A stretch of 64,000 nucleotides of DNA from Okeania sp. KiyG1 (GTDB lineage: Bacteria > Cyanobacteriota > Cyanobacteriia > Cyanobacteriales > Microcoleaceae). The notes beneath the pieces were generated by a model. That model made no database searches. It saw nothing but the letters and a program-made list of their open reading frames with translations, and had not been told where the DNA came from. The position numbers were made by a program, and so were the translations under genes. Of this stretch, positions 39,780-50,078 are shown piece by piece. The number at the start of each line of letters is the position of its first letter. Within the stretch, counting starts at the first letter, position 1. The DNA lies in NCBI RefSeq assembly GCF_014132355.1, contig NZ_BLZO01000059.1:1-64000 (forward strand), in the 5' to 3' direction.

Positions 39780-40619
39780 CTCCGAAAAAGATATAGACTT
39801 TTTGCAAGATTAGGGAATAGGGAACAGGGAATAGGGAATAGGGAATAGGGAACAGGGAACAGGGAATAGATTTTTATGGCCAAAGATTACGAAAAATGAT
39901 TTTATTACAGCGCTTTTCATTTAAGTAGACTACAAAATTCTTTTGGTGCGCGGGAGTAGGGAGTAGGAACCCACCTCTAACCCCTCCCTGGAGGGGAAAA
40001 AGGGAGTAGGGAGCAAACAGTAGGAGGATGCTTTGGCCAGTGTAGTTTGTCTATTTGAAAACCGCTATAACGGTACTTTAGCAAAAAATGCCTTAAAAAT
40101 AGTTTTAAAGCATTGCACAGCAAGGGTTTAAGGTCAAAATAGCCTATTTCTTAAAAAATATATCTAGATTTGAGCCATTTTTAGCCAGAGTAACGTGTTT
40201 TCCTTGCTACCGTTGAGTTTGAAGTCATTTTAATCCTAAAAAATATCAAAGTCCCGATAAGTGACTGTTACAACTCTAGCTTATGTTAAATAAAGAGCAA
40301 GTTTATTTTCTGGAGATATCTATGTATAGCAATTTGAAAAGCTTATACCAATTTCTTCAGAAGTTGCATAGGATAATTAGTTGACTGTAGATCGAGATAA
40401 ACAAGTTAATAAATTTGGGGTTGCAGATTATGGAATGATATTGCCAAAAATTAATTTATACTTTGATTAAAAAAACCTAATAGATATCTCCAGAAATTAA
40501 AAATAAAATCAATTATTATCCATAATCTGTCTCACCTCACATAAAATTATGTATAACACCTACAACCTACAACCTAAAACCTAAAACCTACGACCTAAGA
40601 CCTACGACCTAAAATTAGT
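39780..40619. repeat. repeats between lpxC and fabZ
   Basis: GGGAACAGGGAATA tandem tract (39815-39870), then an AGCGCTTTTCATTTAAG element (39907-40070, right end GAAAACCGCTATAAC) related to 5797-6049, with CCCACCTCTAACCCCTCCC inside. Near 40560-40615 there is an AACCTACGACCTAA tandem tract just downstream of lpxC. No gene seen. Confidence 0.55.
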
Positions 40620-41678
40620 TTAACTTACAAATAACTCAGAAATTTTTTGAGTTAATTGGATATGTAATTTATGGCTAGCTTTGTAAGCAAGATAATGAGC
40701 TTGAGGAAAACTACCTAATAAACTTAAATCTCCTACTAAGTCTAAGAGTTTATGACGTACAGGTTCATTTTCAAATCTTAAGGGTGGATTTAACCATCCG
40801 GACTCATTACAAACTAGAGCGTTATCTAGATTACCACCTTTAATTAAACCAGCTTCTCGTAATTGGTCAATTTGATGTGCTAAGGCAAATGTACGAGCTG
40901 GGGCAATAAACTCAGAAAAACTTTCTGTTTCTGGAGACCAACTATGCCATTGATTACCAATAGCTGGTAGATTAAAATCTATTCCGTAAGTAAATCGAGT
41001 TTCTGGACTAGGTAAAGCAGCCACAAAAGCATCACCTTGGTTTATCCAAATTGGTCGGTCGATCAAATTTTCGGTCCTTAGTTTTGGGTTAAGAATGTGC
41101 TTTATTGGCTGTAGGGCGTAAGTATTGTTAATGTGTGTATTTATTCCATCGTTAATATTTTTTTGCCCCATCTCCCTATCTCCCCATCTCCCTATCTCCC
41201 TATCTCCCCATCTCCCTATCTCCCTATCTCCCCATCTCCCTATTTCCCCATCTCCCCATCTCCCCATCTCCCCATCTCCCCATCTCCCTATCTCCCTATT
41301 TCCATCCTCTGGTTGAGCAACTAATCCTACAGAAGCGATCGCTTCTACCCAGACTTTAGCCGAGCCATCCAACAGAGGAACTTCTGGGCCATCAATTTCA
41401 ATTCGAGCATTATCTACTCCCATTCCAGCTAAGGCAGCTAATAAATGTTCTACAGTACGAATACGAATATTTTCAATACCAAATTCAGTAGAGAGAGTAG
41501 TAGAGATTACAAAGTTTATTAGAGCTGGAATACTAGGATTATTAGGTAAGTCAACTCTCACAAAATATCTACCTGCGTTTTTGGGAGCAGGTATAACTTT
41601 AATATGAGATTTAATACCGCTATGCAGACCTATTCCCCACTGTGAAAATTCTGCTGCCAAAGTATATTGATTATCCAT
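40620..41678 (-). CDS. lpxC: UDP-3-O-acyl-N-acetylglucosamine deacetylase with in-frame repeat insertion
   Basis: A zinc-dependent deacetylase committing lipid A synthesis. [17 protein letters not shown] carries E77 and the zinc ligand H78. [43 protein letters not shown] and [16 protein letters not shown] (the remaining zinc ligands) are all present. Length is 352, about 70 more than usual. The excess is residues ~125-200: five octapeptides of the GRWGDREI type, then a linker ([18 protein letters not shown]), both encoded by repeat DNA at about 41100-41305. The insertion falls between the two deacetylase domains, after [12 protein letters not shown], where a surface linker is expected. The gene is otherwise intact. 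Confidence 0.93.
   Translation of the reverse strand: MDNQYTLAAEFSQWGIGLHSGIKSHIKVIPAPKNAGRYFVRVDLPNNPSIPALINFVISTTLSTEFGIENIRIRTVEHLLAALAGMGVDNARIEIDGPEVPLLDGSAKVWVEAIASVGLVAQPEDGNREIGRWGDGEMGRWGDGEIGRWGDREIGRWGDREIGRWGDREMGQKNINDGINTHINNTYALQPIKHILNPKLRTENLIDRPIWINQGDAFVAALPSPETRFTYGIDFNLPAIGNQWHSWSPETESFSEFIAPARTFALAHQIDQLREAGLIKGGNLDNALVCNESGWLNPPLRFENEPVRHKLLDLVGDLSLLGSFPQAHYLAYKASHKLHIQLTQKISELFVS
41166..41301. repeat. 8-bp microsatellite inside lpxC, 17 units
   Basis: Seventeen units of CCCCATCT or CCCTATCT/CCCTATTT in a row (136 bases), in the lpxC coding region on the opposite strand. Three units make 24 bases, which gives the 8-residue repeat GRWGD[GR]E[IM]. Gain or loss of one or two units would shift the lpxC frame. 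Confidence 0.9.
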
Positions 41679-41848
41679 ATTTTTGTCATAATTATTGTTA
41701 GCTATTAACCTATATTTAAACTGTGCTTAAATTTTACTTATTCTCAAAGAATTATACTGAGACGTTAAATAAAAATAATAATTTTTATATTATATAATAG
41801 ATGTTAAATTGTCTAGATATTTGATAAAAACTCTAGGAAAACAATAGT

Positions 41849-42832
41849 ATGGTAACTACCAAAGTAAAGAAATTGAAGCTGAATAAGTGGAAATTAGCTA
41901 GTGTCTTTGCTCTAGTAGCTACAACATTAGCAATAACTATTCCTGTAGTTAGGTCTCAAAGCCCGTCTATAATTAAAATTGATGGCTCTAGCACAGTTTA
42001 CCCTATTACTGAAGCAGTAGCCGAAGAATTTCAAAAAGAGAAAAGAGGTGTTACGAGGGTAACAGTTGGAATTTCTGGAACAGGGGGAGGCTTTAGAAAA
42101 TTTTGTTCTCAAGAAGATTCTGTTAGAACAGATATTTCTAATGCTTCCAGAATTATTCAACCATCTGAAATAGAAAAATGTAAAGCTACAGGAATTGAAT
42201 TTATAGAACTACCTGTTGCTTATGATGCTATTACTGTAGTTGTTAATTCGGAAAACTTTGTTGATGCTATGACTGTGGAGGAAGTAAGAAAGATGTGGGC
42301 ACCTGAGGCCCAAGGTAAAGTTATGAGATGGAATCAGGTGAACTCTAATTGGCCTGATGCAGAACTAAGAATGTATGGACCAGGTGCAGATTCAGGTACG
42401 TTTGACTATTTTACTAATGAAATAGTTGGTAAGTCTGGAGCTAGCCGTTCTGACTATACGCCGAGTGAAGATGATAATGTTTTGGTTCAAGGTGTTGCTA
42501 ATGACCCTAATGCTATTGCTTATTTTGGCTATTCTTATTATGAAGCTAACCGAGACTTGGTAAAAGCAATAGCTATAGATAATGGTAATGGACCTGTTAA
42601 GCCTTCACTGGAAACAGTGCGAGGTGGACAATATCAACCTCTGGCTAGACCAATTTTTATTTATGTTAATGCTCAAGCAGCGGAGCGTCCTGAAGTTAAT
42701 GAATTTGTTGAATTCTATCTCAAGAATGCTCCTCAATTAGTTAAAGAAGTAAATTCTGTACCTCTATCAGAACTAGAGTATCAGCAAGCAATGGAACGTT
42801 TTAAAAATCGTGTTATTGGCAGTGGTAGTTAA
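41849..42832 (+). CDS. pstS: phosphate ABC transporter substrate-binding protein
   Basis: A 327-residue periplasmic phosphate-binding protein, possibly the SphX subtype common in cyanobacteria. The signal sequence is KWKLASVFALVATTLAITIPVV. Phosphate-site sequences: IKIDGSSTVYPITEAVAEEF, GISGTGGGFRKFCSQE, ISNASRII and GADSGTFDYF. The C-terminus resembles SphX (YQQAMERFKNRVIGSGS). Upstream are GTTAAAT-like words at 41763 and 41809, but no convincing three-repeat Pho box. pstC follows after a ~950 bp repeat-filled gap. Confidence 0.92.
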   Translation: MVTTKVKKLKLNKWKLASVFALVATTLAITIPVVRSQSPSIIKIDGSSTVYPITEAVAEEFQKEKRGVTRVTVGISGTGGGFRKFCSQEDSVRTDISNASRIIQPSEIEKCKATGIEFIELPVAYDAITVVVNSENFVDAMTVEEVRKMWAPEAQGKVMRWNQVNSNWPDAELRMYGPGADSGTFDYFTNEIVGKSGASRSDYTPSEDDNVLVQGVANDPNAIAYFGYSYYEANRDLVKAIAIDNGNGPVKPSLETVRGGQYQPLARPIFIYVNAQAAERPEVNEFVEFYLKNAPQLVKEVNSVPLSELEYQQAMERFKNRVIGSGS

Positions 42833-43784
42833 TTTTTAAATCTTATAATGAAGACTTAAACCATTTTTAAATAGAATAATTATTCGATTTTTAATATCAA
42901 GCTAGAGTCAACTGGCTAAACATATTTGATTATGTAAGTTCATACTGAAAGTTAGATAGATTATCAGCTAATGTCTAAGCATAAATTTTATGTGAGGTTG
43001 CACAATTAATAATTAATTATTAATTATTAACAATTACCTCTCCTTGAAAATAAGAAGATTGACGCGGAGCGTGAAAATTTTTTCTTCTCTTGGTCCATTG
43101 GATATGGCGAGGAACTCTTGCCATCCCTCAACCGCTTTTTTATCCTTTAAAGGAGAGGCTTTAAACCTTAATTATTCTTGATTATTGTTAGTAACCATTC
43201 AAGATTTAGTCCTATAGCGGAAGGAGGAAAGAAGAAGGAAGAACCGAAATTGGAAAAATCTGGTGCTTTCTTAATTTTAAGCTTTTGATACAGCAGATGG
43301 AGTAAATATTTTGTGCTTGTTTACTACCCTAATTCCTATCTTTCCTACTCCCTAAAATCATCAACATAATTACCTCATAACGCGCGGAAAATTCTGTATG
43401 TTTGTTACCTTTACTTCAACTGCTATATAAGTAAGTGTTGAGAGAATGAGGCAGAATTAAAAGTATTAAGAAAAGCATATCGGCTAACTTTAGCTATATA
43501 ACAAATTCTTACCCTAATTCATTTTTAGTAAGCATTTCCTGTGGAATGCTGCATAAACAGAGGTCAGCGCTTCCCTGCGGGATGCGCTCGCATTCAACTA
43601 TTGCTTTTAGTTTTAGATAAAAGCTTTACTAATTGAGGCAGAATTTATACTTACTACCAAAGTCGGCTTTATAATCTATATTTATTTAAACCCCCTGATG
43701 AGAGCTGACAGCTAATAGATGAATACTTACCATTTTTGCTAATGAGTGCTGACCATTATTATTTACTTAATCTCTGAGTACTGA
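42833..43784. repeat. repeat-filled gap between pstS and pstC
   Basis: Contains a copy of the GGTCGATTGG-type element at about 43003-43188 (here CTTGGTCCATTGGATATGG, with hairpin-forming GCGAGGAACTCTTGCC) and a GTAAGCATT MITE at 43528-43730. The latter has flanks CATTTTTA and CATTTTTG (7 of 8 match). In related genomes pstS and pstC are usually close, so the gap is probably due to insertions. No gene. Confidence 0.65.
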
Positions 43785-44714
43785 ATGAAAGATAAACTTT
43801 TAAAATTAATAAAATCACCAAAATTTTCACCAAGATTAGTTCAAGATATACGAGAAAAAATAATTGAATATATTTTGTTTTTAGCAGCTTTTTCCTCTGT
43901 AGTAACTACAATAGCAATTCTGTTTATCTTAGTCAGAGAATCAGTTTTATTTTTTCAAGAAATATCTATCTTAGAGTTCTTAACAAGTACACAATGGACT
44001 CCCTTATTTCAAAATCCACAATATGGAATTTTACCTTTAGTCTCAGGAACCTTAGTAACTTCAATTATTGCTTTAATGATAGCTATTCCACTCGGCACTA
44101 TAGCAGGAATTTATCTGAGTGAATTTTCTCCCATAAAATTTAGAGAAACTATCAAACCTTTCTTGGAATTATTGGCTGCTATTCCCACAGTAGTTTATGG
44201 TTATTTCGCACTCTTATACGTCACTCCACTATTACAAAAAATATTTCCAAATTTGCCAACTTTTAATATGTTGAGTGCAGGATTAGTAATGGGAGTAATG
44301 ATTATTCCATTTATTAGTTCTATAAGCGAAGATGCCATGCGTTCTGTGCCAGTAGATTTACGAGAAGGATCTTTTGCTATGGGAGCAACTAGGTTTCAAA
44401 CATCATTATTAGTTGTATTTCCGGCTGCTATTTCTGGTATTTGTTCGGCTTATATTCTGGGAGCTTCCCGTGCAGTAGGAGAAACAATGATTGTTGCTAT
44501 TGCTGCTGGCTTACAGCCCAATTTTACTTTGAATCCCACAGACCAAGCTGCTACTATTACAGCGTATATTGTGCAGGTTAGTCTTGGTGATTTACCTCAT
44601 GGTACTTTAGCTTATCAAACAATTTTTGCTGCTGGTCTAACTTTAGTATTGATAACTTTAATATTAAATATCATCGGTAATTTTCTAGCTAAACATTATC
44701 GTGAAATATATTAA
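43785..44714 (+). CDS. pstC: phosphate ABC transporter permease PstC
   Basis: A 309-residue inner-membrane permease with six predicted helices. The conserved EAA-like loop is MRSVPVDLREGSFAMGATRFQTSLLVVFPAAISG; QYGILPLVSGTLVTS and AAIPTVVYGYFALLYVTPLL are typical. The start is ATG 43785. It is followed by pstA after a 330 bp gap of repeats. Confidence 0.93.
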   Translation: MKDKLLKLIKSPKFSPRLVQDIREKIIEYILFLAAFSSVVTTIAILFILVRESVLFFQEISILEFLTSTQWTPLFQNPQYGILPLVSGTLVTSIIALMIAIPLGTIAGIYLSEFSPIKFRETIKPFLELLAAIPTVVYGYFALLYVTPLLQKIFPNLPTFNMLSAGLVMGVMIIPFISSISEDAMRSVPVDLREGSFAMGATRFQTSLLVVFPAAISGICSAYILGASRAVGETMIVAIAAGLQPNFTLNPTDQAATITAYIVQVSLGDLPHGTLAYQTIFAAGLTLVLITLILNIIGNFLAKHYREIY

Positions 44715-45046
44715 AAGAAGGAAGTTAAATAATTTAGAATTTAGAATTTAGAATTTAGAATTATACCAATTTGAAAAAGAAGGTTACTAATAATAAGTGC
44801 GATAAAAATATTTTGTATGAAATGTACCTTTGACAAAAAAGAGAATTTACGACCTATAAAAACTGGTATTTAAGCAATTCCCATACGACTCCTGACTCCT
44901 GACTCCTAAGAAATAGCCTAACTATTTGTAGCAAACATTTATTAAACTGAAATGACCTGTTGCCTTTTATCTAAAAAGCGACCATGTTTTTAAAACAACT
45001 CCAATTAAATTACTATATTTCGATGAATTAGAGGAACTTAATATAG
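44715..45046. repeat. repeats between pstC and pstA
   Basis: A TTTAGAATTTAGAA tandem tract, then a diverged ATACCAATTTGAAAAAGAAG element (44764 to about 44955) whose right part, GTAGCAAACATTTATTAAA, matches 18266-18290. CTCCTGACTCCTGA lies inside. No gene. Confidence 0.55.
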
Positions 45047-45991
45047 ATGTCAAATCAAGATTTTACCAAGAAATATTTACTTTTCAATCATCTCCTAGAT
45101 AATCTGAATAAACGAAATTTGGTTAATAGTATTTTTGCCATAATTGGTTTATTAGTAATTACGGGAGCAATATTAATATTAGCTGCTTTAATAATTAAAA
45201 TGATGATTGATGGCTTACCACGCCTAAATTGGAACTTCTTATTTTCTTTCCCTAGTAGAAAACCAGAAGCAGCAGGAATTTTATCAGCCTGGGTAGGTAC
45301 TTGTTTAGTGATGTTAGTAACTACATTAGTAGCAATTCCTTTAGGGGTTGCTTCTGGTATTTATCTAGAAGAATATGCTCGGAAAAATTGGATTGCCGAT
45401 CTAATAGAAATTAATGTGACAAATCTTGCAGGTGTACCTTCAATTATTTATGGTTTATTAGCATTAGGATTTTTTGTTTATCAGTTAAAATTAGGGGAAA
45501 GTATTCTCACCGCAGGCTTAACTTTAGCCTTATTAATTTTACCCATAGTTATTGTAACTACTCGTGAAGCTCTCCGCTCCATTCCAAATAATTTACGAGA
45601 AGCTGCTTATGCTCTTGGAGCAAGTAAATGGCAAATGATTTGGGACCATCTTTTACCTTACTCTTTTGGTACTATTCTTACTGGTATAATTATTGGTTTA
45701 TCACGGGCAATAGGAGAAACAGCTCCAGTTATTACTATTGGTGCATTGACATTTATTGCTTTTCTACCAGAATCTCCGTTGAAAAGTGAATTTCCGTTTA
45801 TTTCTTTTTCCTGGCTCCAAGCTCCATTTACATTAATGCCAATTCAAATGTTTAACTGGGTTTCCCGCCCACAAAAAGCATTTGAAATAAATGCAGCAGC
45901 AGCAGGTACTATATTAACTATTATGACTTTGACAATCAATACTCTAGCTATTTATTTACGTTATCTAATTCGTAAAGGTATCAAATGGTAA
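45047..45991 (+). CDS. pstA: phosphate ABC transporter permease PstA
   Basis: A 314-residue permease partner of PstC. FSFPSRKPEAAGILSAWVGT, GVASGIYLEEYAR, NLAGVPSIIYGLLALGFF and the EAA loop ALRSIPNNLREAAYALGASKWQMIWDHLLP identify it. The stop overlaps the pstB start (ATG at 45985 within CAAATGGTAA), a sign of coupled translation. Confidence 0.93.
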   Translation: MSNQDFTKKYLLFNHLLDNLNKRNLVNSIFAIIGLLVITGAILILAALIIKMMIDGLPRLNWNFLFSFPSRKPEAAGILSAWVGTCLVMLVTTLVAIPLGVASGIYLEEYARKNWIADLIEINVTNLAGVPSIIYGLLALGFFVYQLKLGESILTAGLTLALLILPIVIVTTREALRSIPNNLREAAYALGASKWQMIWDHLLPYSFGTILTGIIIGLSRAIGETAPVITIGALTFIAFLPESPLKSEFPFISFSWLQAPFTLMPIQMFNWVSRPQKAFEINAAAAGTILTIMTLTINTLAIYLRYLIRKGIKW

Positions 45992-46777
45992 ATTTTGATA
46001 GAAAAAAACAAGAATCAATTACTATAAAGCCCAAAGCAAAAGTAAAAACTAAATTTTTATTATGGTTCATCCCATATTTTAAAAAATGTTAATTTGGTTG
46101 TGCCAGAAAAACAAGTTACGGCATTAATCGGACCTTCAGGGTGTGGAAAAACTACTTTATTACGCTGCTTTAATCGGATGCACGATTTGTATCCAGGAAA
46201 TTACTATGAAGGGGAAATTTGGCTAGATTCTCTGAATATTTTGGCTAAAAATATTGACCCAATAGAAGTACGAATGCGCATTAGTATGGTATTTCAAAAA
46301 CCCAACCCGTTTCCCAAATCAATTTATGAAAATGTAGCTTATGGTTTGCGGGTGCGTGGTGAAAAAAAACGGAGTTTAATTGATGAAAAAGTAGAGCAAG
46401 CTCTTCGAGGTGCAGCTTTGTGGGATGAGGTGAAAGATAGATTAAAAGAGATAGCTTTTAATTTGTCTGGAGGTCAACAACAACGTCTATGTATAGCTCG
46501 TGCTTTAGTAGGAGAACCTGAGATGATTTTATTGGATGAACCTACTTCTGCTCTTGACCCAATTGCTACTGCTAAAATTGAAGAATTGATGAGTCAATTA
46601 AAAGAAAAGATAACTATTTTACTTGTGACTCATAGTATGCAGCAAGCTGCAAGATTATCTGATTATACGGCTTTTATGTATTTAGGGGAATTGATAGAAT
46701 TTAGTGAAACTAAAGATTTATTTGCTGACCCTAAAAATCAGAAAACAGAGGATTATTTACATGGCAGAATTGGTTAA
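45985..46777 (+). CDS. pstB: phosphate ABC transporter ATPase PstB, one frameshift
   Basis: The ATPase of the Pst system. Walker [11 protein letters not shown]-loop [11 protein letters not shown], signature [15 protein letters not shown], Walker [15 protein letters not shown]-loop [10 protein letters not shown]-terminus EDYLHGRIG. The start is ATG 45985 ([19 protein letters not shown]). The frame is lost at the A5 run 46038-46042: with four A residues it would read [23 protein letters not shown], the normal N-terminal strand of PstB. The remaining frame from 46094 is complete. The other pst genes are intact, so a base-call error is likely. Confidence 0.88.
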
Positions 46778-46947
46778 TTGAAGAAGGAAGAAGGAGTGGA
46801 GGAGTAGGGGAGTGGAGGAGTAGGGGAGTGGAGGAGTGGGGGAGTAGTTAATAATTTTTTTACCGATACAATATCTCAGTTTTATGTTACTTTTGCAAGA
46901 GAGTGAAACTTGAAGTAAAAAAATATTTAGTGAAGGAGTCAGAGAAA

Positions 46948-47020
46948 ATGTCATCAGAATATATTATGGTAATTACGACAACTTCCAGTAGACAAGATGC
47001 GGATAACATAAAAGAGTAGT
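46948..47020 (+). pseudogene. cutA-like 5' stub
   Basis: ATG at 46948 with AAGGAG upstream. The peptide SSEYIMVITTTSSRQDADNI looks like the N-terminus of the divalent-cation tolerance protein CutA (first strand and start of helix 1). It stops at TAG 47018, ten bases before the TnpB start. The rest of cutA is not present downstream, so the gene was probably cut by the TnpB element. The match is short. Confidence 0.45.
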
Positions 47021-47028
47021 ATCAAATT

Positions 47029-48278
47029 ATGATAATTACTCATTGCTACAAAATTAAGCCCACTCATGAACAGTCAGTCAAAATAGATTATTGGCTAGAA
47101 CTGTTACGAAGGCATTACAATTATGCTCTTGGTCAAAGACTAGATTGGTTAAATAGAACTAGATGTCAAATTGACCGTTGCTCATTAATTTCATGTCCTA
47201 TTGGTGAAATTTCTAGTAGGCCAGATTATTATTTTCAGCAATCAGCACTCTTACAGACAAAACAGCTATTTCCTGACTACAAAGAAATCTCCATACGAAG
47301 TTCAACAAATTAACTTACAAAGACTAGATAAAGCTTGGAAACGTTTCGGCTAAGAGCCGACATGAAAGGCTAATACCCGATAAAACTGGTAAACGTGGAG
47401 GAAGGCCAAGATTTAAAAAATCAGGAAAATTAAGGTCATTGTGTTTTAGTAGAGTTAATCATCCCAAAGCAGCAGTTAAGTTTGATGGTAAACAAATAAC
47501 TATTAGTAGGTTTGGTGCTATTCCAGTAATAGTTCATAGATCAATTCCAGATGGGTTTACGATGAAAACCGCAACTATAACCAAAAAAGCTGATGGTCCC
47601 GGATGTAAGTTTTAGTTTAGAAGATAAATCAGTTCCTAATCTAATTCCTACAGAAAATCTCAAAACTGCTGTAGGTATTGATGTAGGCTTAAAAGAGTTC
47701 TTAACTACCAATACTGGTGAGACTGTTTCTGTTCCTAATTTTTATAGAAAATCTCAATCTAATTTAGCAAGAAAACAACGAAAAGTATCTAGAAAAGAAG
47801 TTGGGTCTAACAACTGGAGGGTAGCGCAAAATAGAATAGCTAGACTACATCAACATATTGCCAGGCAAAGAGAAGATTTCCACTATAAGACTGCTCATAA
47901 ATTAGTTAAAGAATATGAGTTAATTGCTGTGGAAAACCTTAATATTAAAGGTTTAGCTAGAAATAGCAAACTATCAAAATCAATCTATGATGTAGCCTGG
48001 GGAGCTTTTATTGAAAAATTGAATGCAGTGGCGGTAAAACGCGGTATTCATGTAAGTAGGGGCGAATGGCCATTCGCCCGTACATCCTCACAATACATCA
48101 CAAAATTGTAGTCATTGTGGCCACAAAGTACCTAAAACTTTATCAGTTAGAACTCCCGAATTGTCCTAAATGTAAAACGGTTTTAGATAGAGATGAAAAC
48201 GCTGCAATTAACATATTAAATAAAGCATTAAACGAGGTGGGTATCATCTTGTCTGCTTGTGGAGGCTTCAGAGATTAA
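47029..48278 (+). pseudogene. TnpB (IS200/IS605 type), multiple frame breaks
   Basis: Near full length but broken. N-terminus MIITHCYKIKPTHEQSVKID and HYNYALGQRLDWLNRTRC. Then a shift into KTGKRGGRPRFKKSGKLRSL and VHRSIPDGFTMKTATITKKA. Then the RuvC domain: Asp in TAVGIDVGLKEFLTTNTGE, Glu in ELIAVENLNIKGLARN, Asp in VLDRDENAAINILNKAL. A small palindromic insertion (GGGGCGAATGGCCATTCGCC) interrupts the zinc-finger region at about 48059; CSHCGHK and CPKCKTV survive in different frames. It was recently active by family standards but is no longer intact. No TnpA nearby. Confidence 0.8.
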
Positions 48279-48355
48279 TCAGCCTGTGTTTCGCTCCGCG
48301 ACATGTAACGCGTAGCGTTGCGCCAGCAAAACAAGAAACTTCTTTGTTTGAGAAG

Positions 48356-48386
48356 CTCCCGTTATAATCGCGAGATTTAACGGGAG
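48356..48386. other. TnpB right-end hairpin / possible omega-RNA 3' region
   Basis: CTCCCGTTA and TAACGGGAG form a 9-bp perfect stem with a ~13-base loop, about 80 bases after the TnpB stop. Placement fits the right-end hairpin of IS200/IS605 elements and the 3' end of the associated guide RNA. Confidence 0.5.
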
Positions 48387-48420
48387 AGAACTTCACAAAT
48401 CCCGCTCAATTAATAACTCC

Positions 48421-48597
48421 AACATTTTAACTCTAGGAGGTTTGATTACCACTCCTCAAGTGGCCCAGGAAATCGTCAATACCTGGCTGAAGACTGAGTT
48501 TACCTAAGAATGGGAACCGCCTATTCAAGAATGGTTGCACAACTCGATGAAAGAGATTAGTCAGCTCGAACAAGAACAATTTGGAACAAATAAATAA
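48421..48597 (+). pseudogene. gene fragment with internal stop
   Basis: The frame reads LGGLITTPQVAQEIVNTWLK, then TEFT, a TAA stop, and EWEPPIQEWLHNSMKEISQL ending at 48597. The amphipathic, Trp-rich helical pattern looks like real coding sequence. No start is present, and the left side abuts the TnpB right end. I cannot assign a family. Confidence 0.4.
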
Positions 48598-48631
48598 TAT
48601 ACAACAAGTATCGGTGTTTCTCTTCAATAGC

Positions 48632-49600
48632 TTAAAACTCAGATAAAGCCAGATTTTTCCTTATTTCTTTTCTTCCTTCTTCCTTCTTTCTTCTTTCTTC
48701 TTCAAGCAATAAATGTAAAGCTACTTGTTCTAAACATCTGTGAGAAATTGGCTGAATAAATTTATCTAAAGGATTCAAATCAACAATATAGTTGCCTACT
48801 TTTACTCCCACTGGTTCTAAATGTTTTCCCTGGATTTCTTGATGTAATAACCCTCGATTTTTAAAGGTATTTATTAACCAAAGTACATCACTTTTATCTT
48901 GAATTTCTTTACTTTTTTCTCCATCTGTGATACTACCTGCAACAGTATCTTTAGAAAAAGAAATCATGGAAATTAACTGAAATAAATCACTATGCTTAAT
49001 CAAAGATTGGGTTTGTTTTCGACTTGGTTTTCCTCCTAAACCAATTCGGTCTATTAATTTTGCTAAAGCAGGGATAGGTATAGCACTATTTGTGTCACTA
49101 ATATCTGGAGCTATTAACAAAGAATGCTGATTTAAAATAGTAGTTATACTAGGATGAATTTGATGGAAAATTCTTTCTATTTTTTCTACTTCTCCAGCAT
49201 TAACATATTTTCTGAGTTTGTCTTGCCATCCATTTTCACTCAGGAATTCTAGCAGCATAATATACTTGCAGCCTAAACTATGACCAACCCAAAAATATTT
49301 TGAGGGGTCAGTATAGATATTATTTTGATAACCCAGTTTTTCAGCAAGTTCTGGCATGGCTTTTGCTAATATACTTTGTTCTTTTAATAAACTAATAGCA
49401 ATCGGCCAGTGTTGGAAACTAAAGCGGAAAGGTAAAGCAATAATGCTGTATCCTTCAGCATACATTTGACTTAAGAAATGGCGATAAAAAATCGTTGGGA
49501 AACTGCCAAAAAAAGCTCCGCCGATAAATTGGATAACTCCATGAGGTTGAGGATGAAGTGCTACCCAACTGGAAGAAAGTGGTGTGAATTTTAAATTCAT
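48632..49600 (-). CDS. DUF1350 family protein (alpha/beta hydrolase-like)
   Basis: A 322-residue protein of the DUF1350 family found in cyanobacteria and plastids. WVALHPQPHGVIQFIGGAFFGSFPTIFY at the start and GHSLGCKYIMLLEFL, a nucleophile-elbow-like GHSLG, are typical. The last ~20 residues (EERRKKEEGRKEIRKN) come from a CTTCTTCC simple repeat, so the C-terminus is repeat-extended. The TTTAGAATT tandem repeat lies upstream. The function is not established. Confidence 0.85.
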   Translation of the reverse strand: MNLKFTPLSSSWVALHPQPHGVIQFIGGAFFGSFPTIFYRHFLSQMYAEGYSIIALPFRFSFQHWPIAISLLKEQSILAKAMPELAEKLGYQNNIYTDPSKYFWVGHSLGCKYIMLLEFLSENGWQDKLRKYVNAGEVEKIERIFHQIHPSITTILNQHSLLIAPDISDTNSAIPIPALAKLIDRIGLGGKPSRKQTQSLIKHSDLFQLISMISFSKDTVAGSITDGEKSKEIQDKSDVLWLINTFKNRGLLHQEIQGKHLEPVGVKVGNYIVDLNPLDKFIQPISHRCLEQVALHLLLEEERRKKEEGRKEIRKNLALSEF

Positions 49601-50078
49601 AGTTTTATAACAGGGAAGAATTTAGAATTTAGAATTTAGAATTTAGAATTTAGAATTTAGAAGCTGTTTTTGTCACGGGGAAGAGTAGTTATGAAGTCAG
49701 AAGTCAGAAGTCAGAAGTCAGAAGTCAGAAGTTCTTTTGATCACGGGGATTTGAGCAAGCCTCCAAGTTAAATTAAATTACTGTATAATTAGCATTTGGT
49801 GAAAAAGTCTGTGATGATAGACAACAGCTCCGGAAGGCAACAGGCAACAGTTTAGACTATCTGCTACGGCCAAATTTTCTGATAGTCAGGGGAAAAGTAT
49901 TAGCATTTTGAGACTACAACAGCCAAAAACCTTGCACCCCCTCAGCAATATTGAACCCTGGAAGCCTTGACAGGTATTGATTACAATTTTATTCAGCAAG
50001 CCCTAATTAAACCTTGGTAGCTCTATAAAATCTTACTTTTGACTTTTGACTTAACTTTTAATTTTTAACTTTTGACTT
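49601..50078. repeat. intergenic repeats incl. MITE
   Basis: TTTAGAATTTAGAA (about 49620-49662) and GAAGTCAGAAGTCA (about 49690-49730) tandem tracts, the 49792-50003 MITE, and an AACTTTTGACTTTTAACTT tract that runs into the 3' end of the ATP-grasp gene. No gene. Confidence 0.65.
49792..50003. mobile_element. MITE, GGGTTTGCTG family variant, with TSD TAATTA
   Basis: 212 bp. Left end GCATTTGGTGAAAAAGTC, right end TTATTCAGCAAGCCC, flanked by TAATTA on both sides (49786-49791 and 50004-50009). Third copy of the family with an exact six-base flank. Confidence 0.8.

Noticed and set aside
41125-41324. Plus-strand ORFs across the lpxC microsatellite
   Set aside because: They are translations of the 8-bp repeat (ISLSPHLP) opposite an intact lpxC.
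41763-41820. Pho box upstream of pstS
   Set aside because: GTTAAAT words occur but not with the regular spacing of cyanobacterial Pho boxes in an AT-rich region where they arise by chance.
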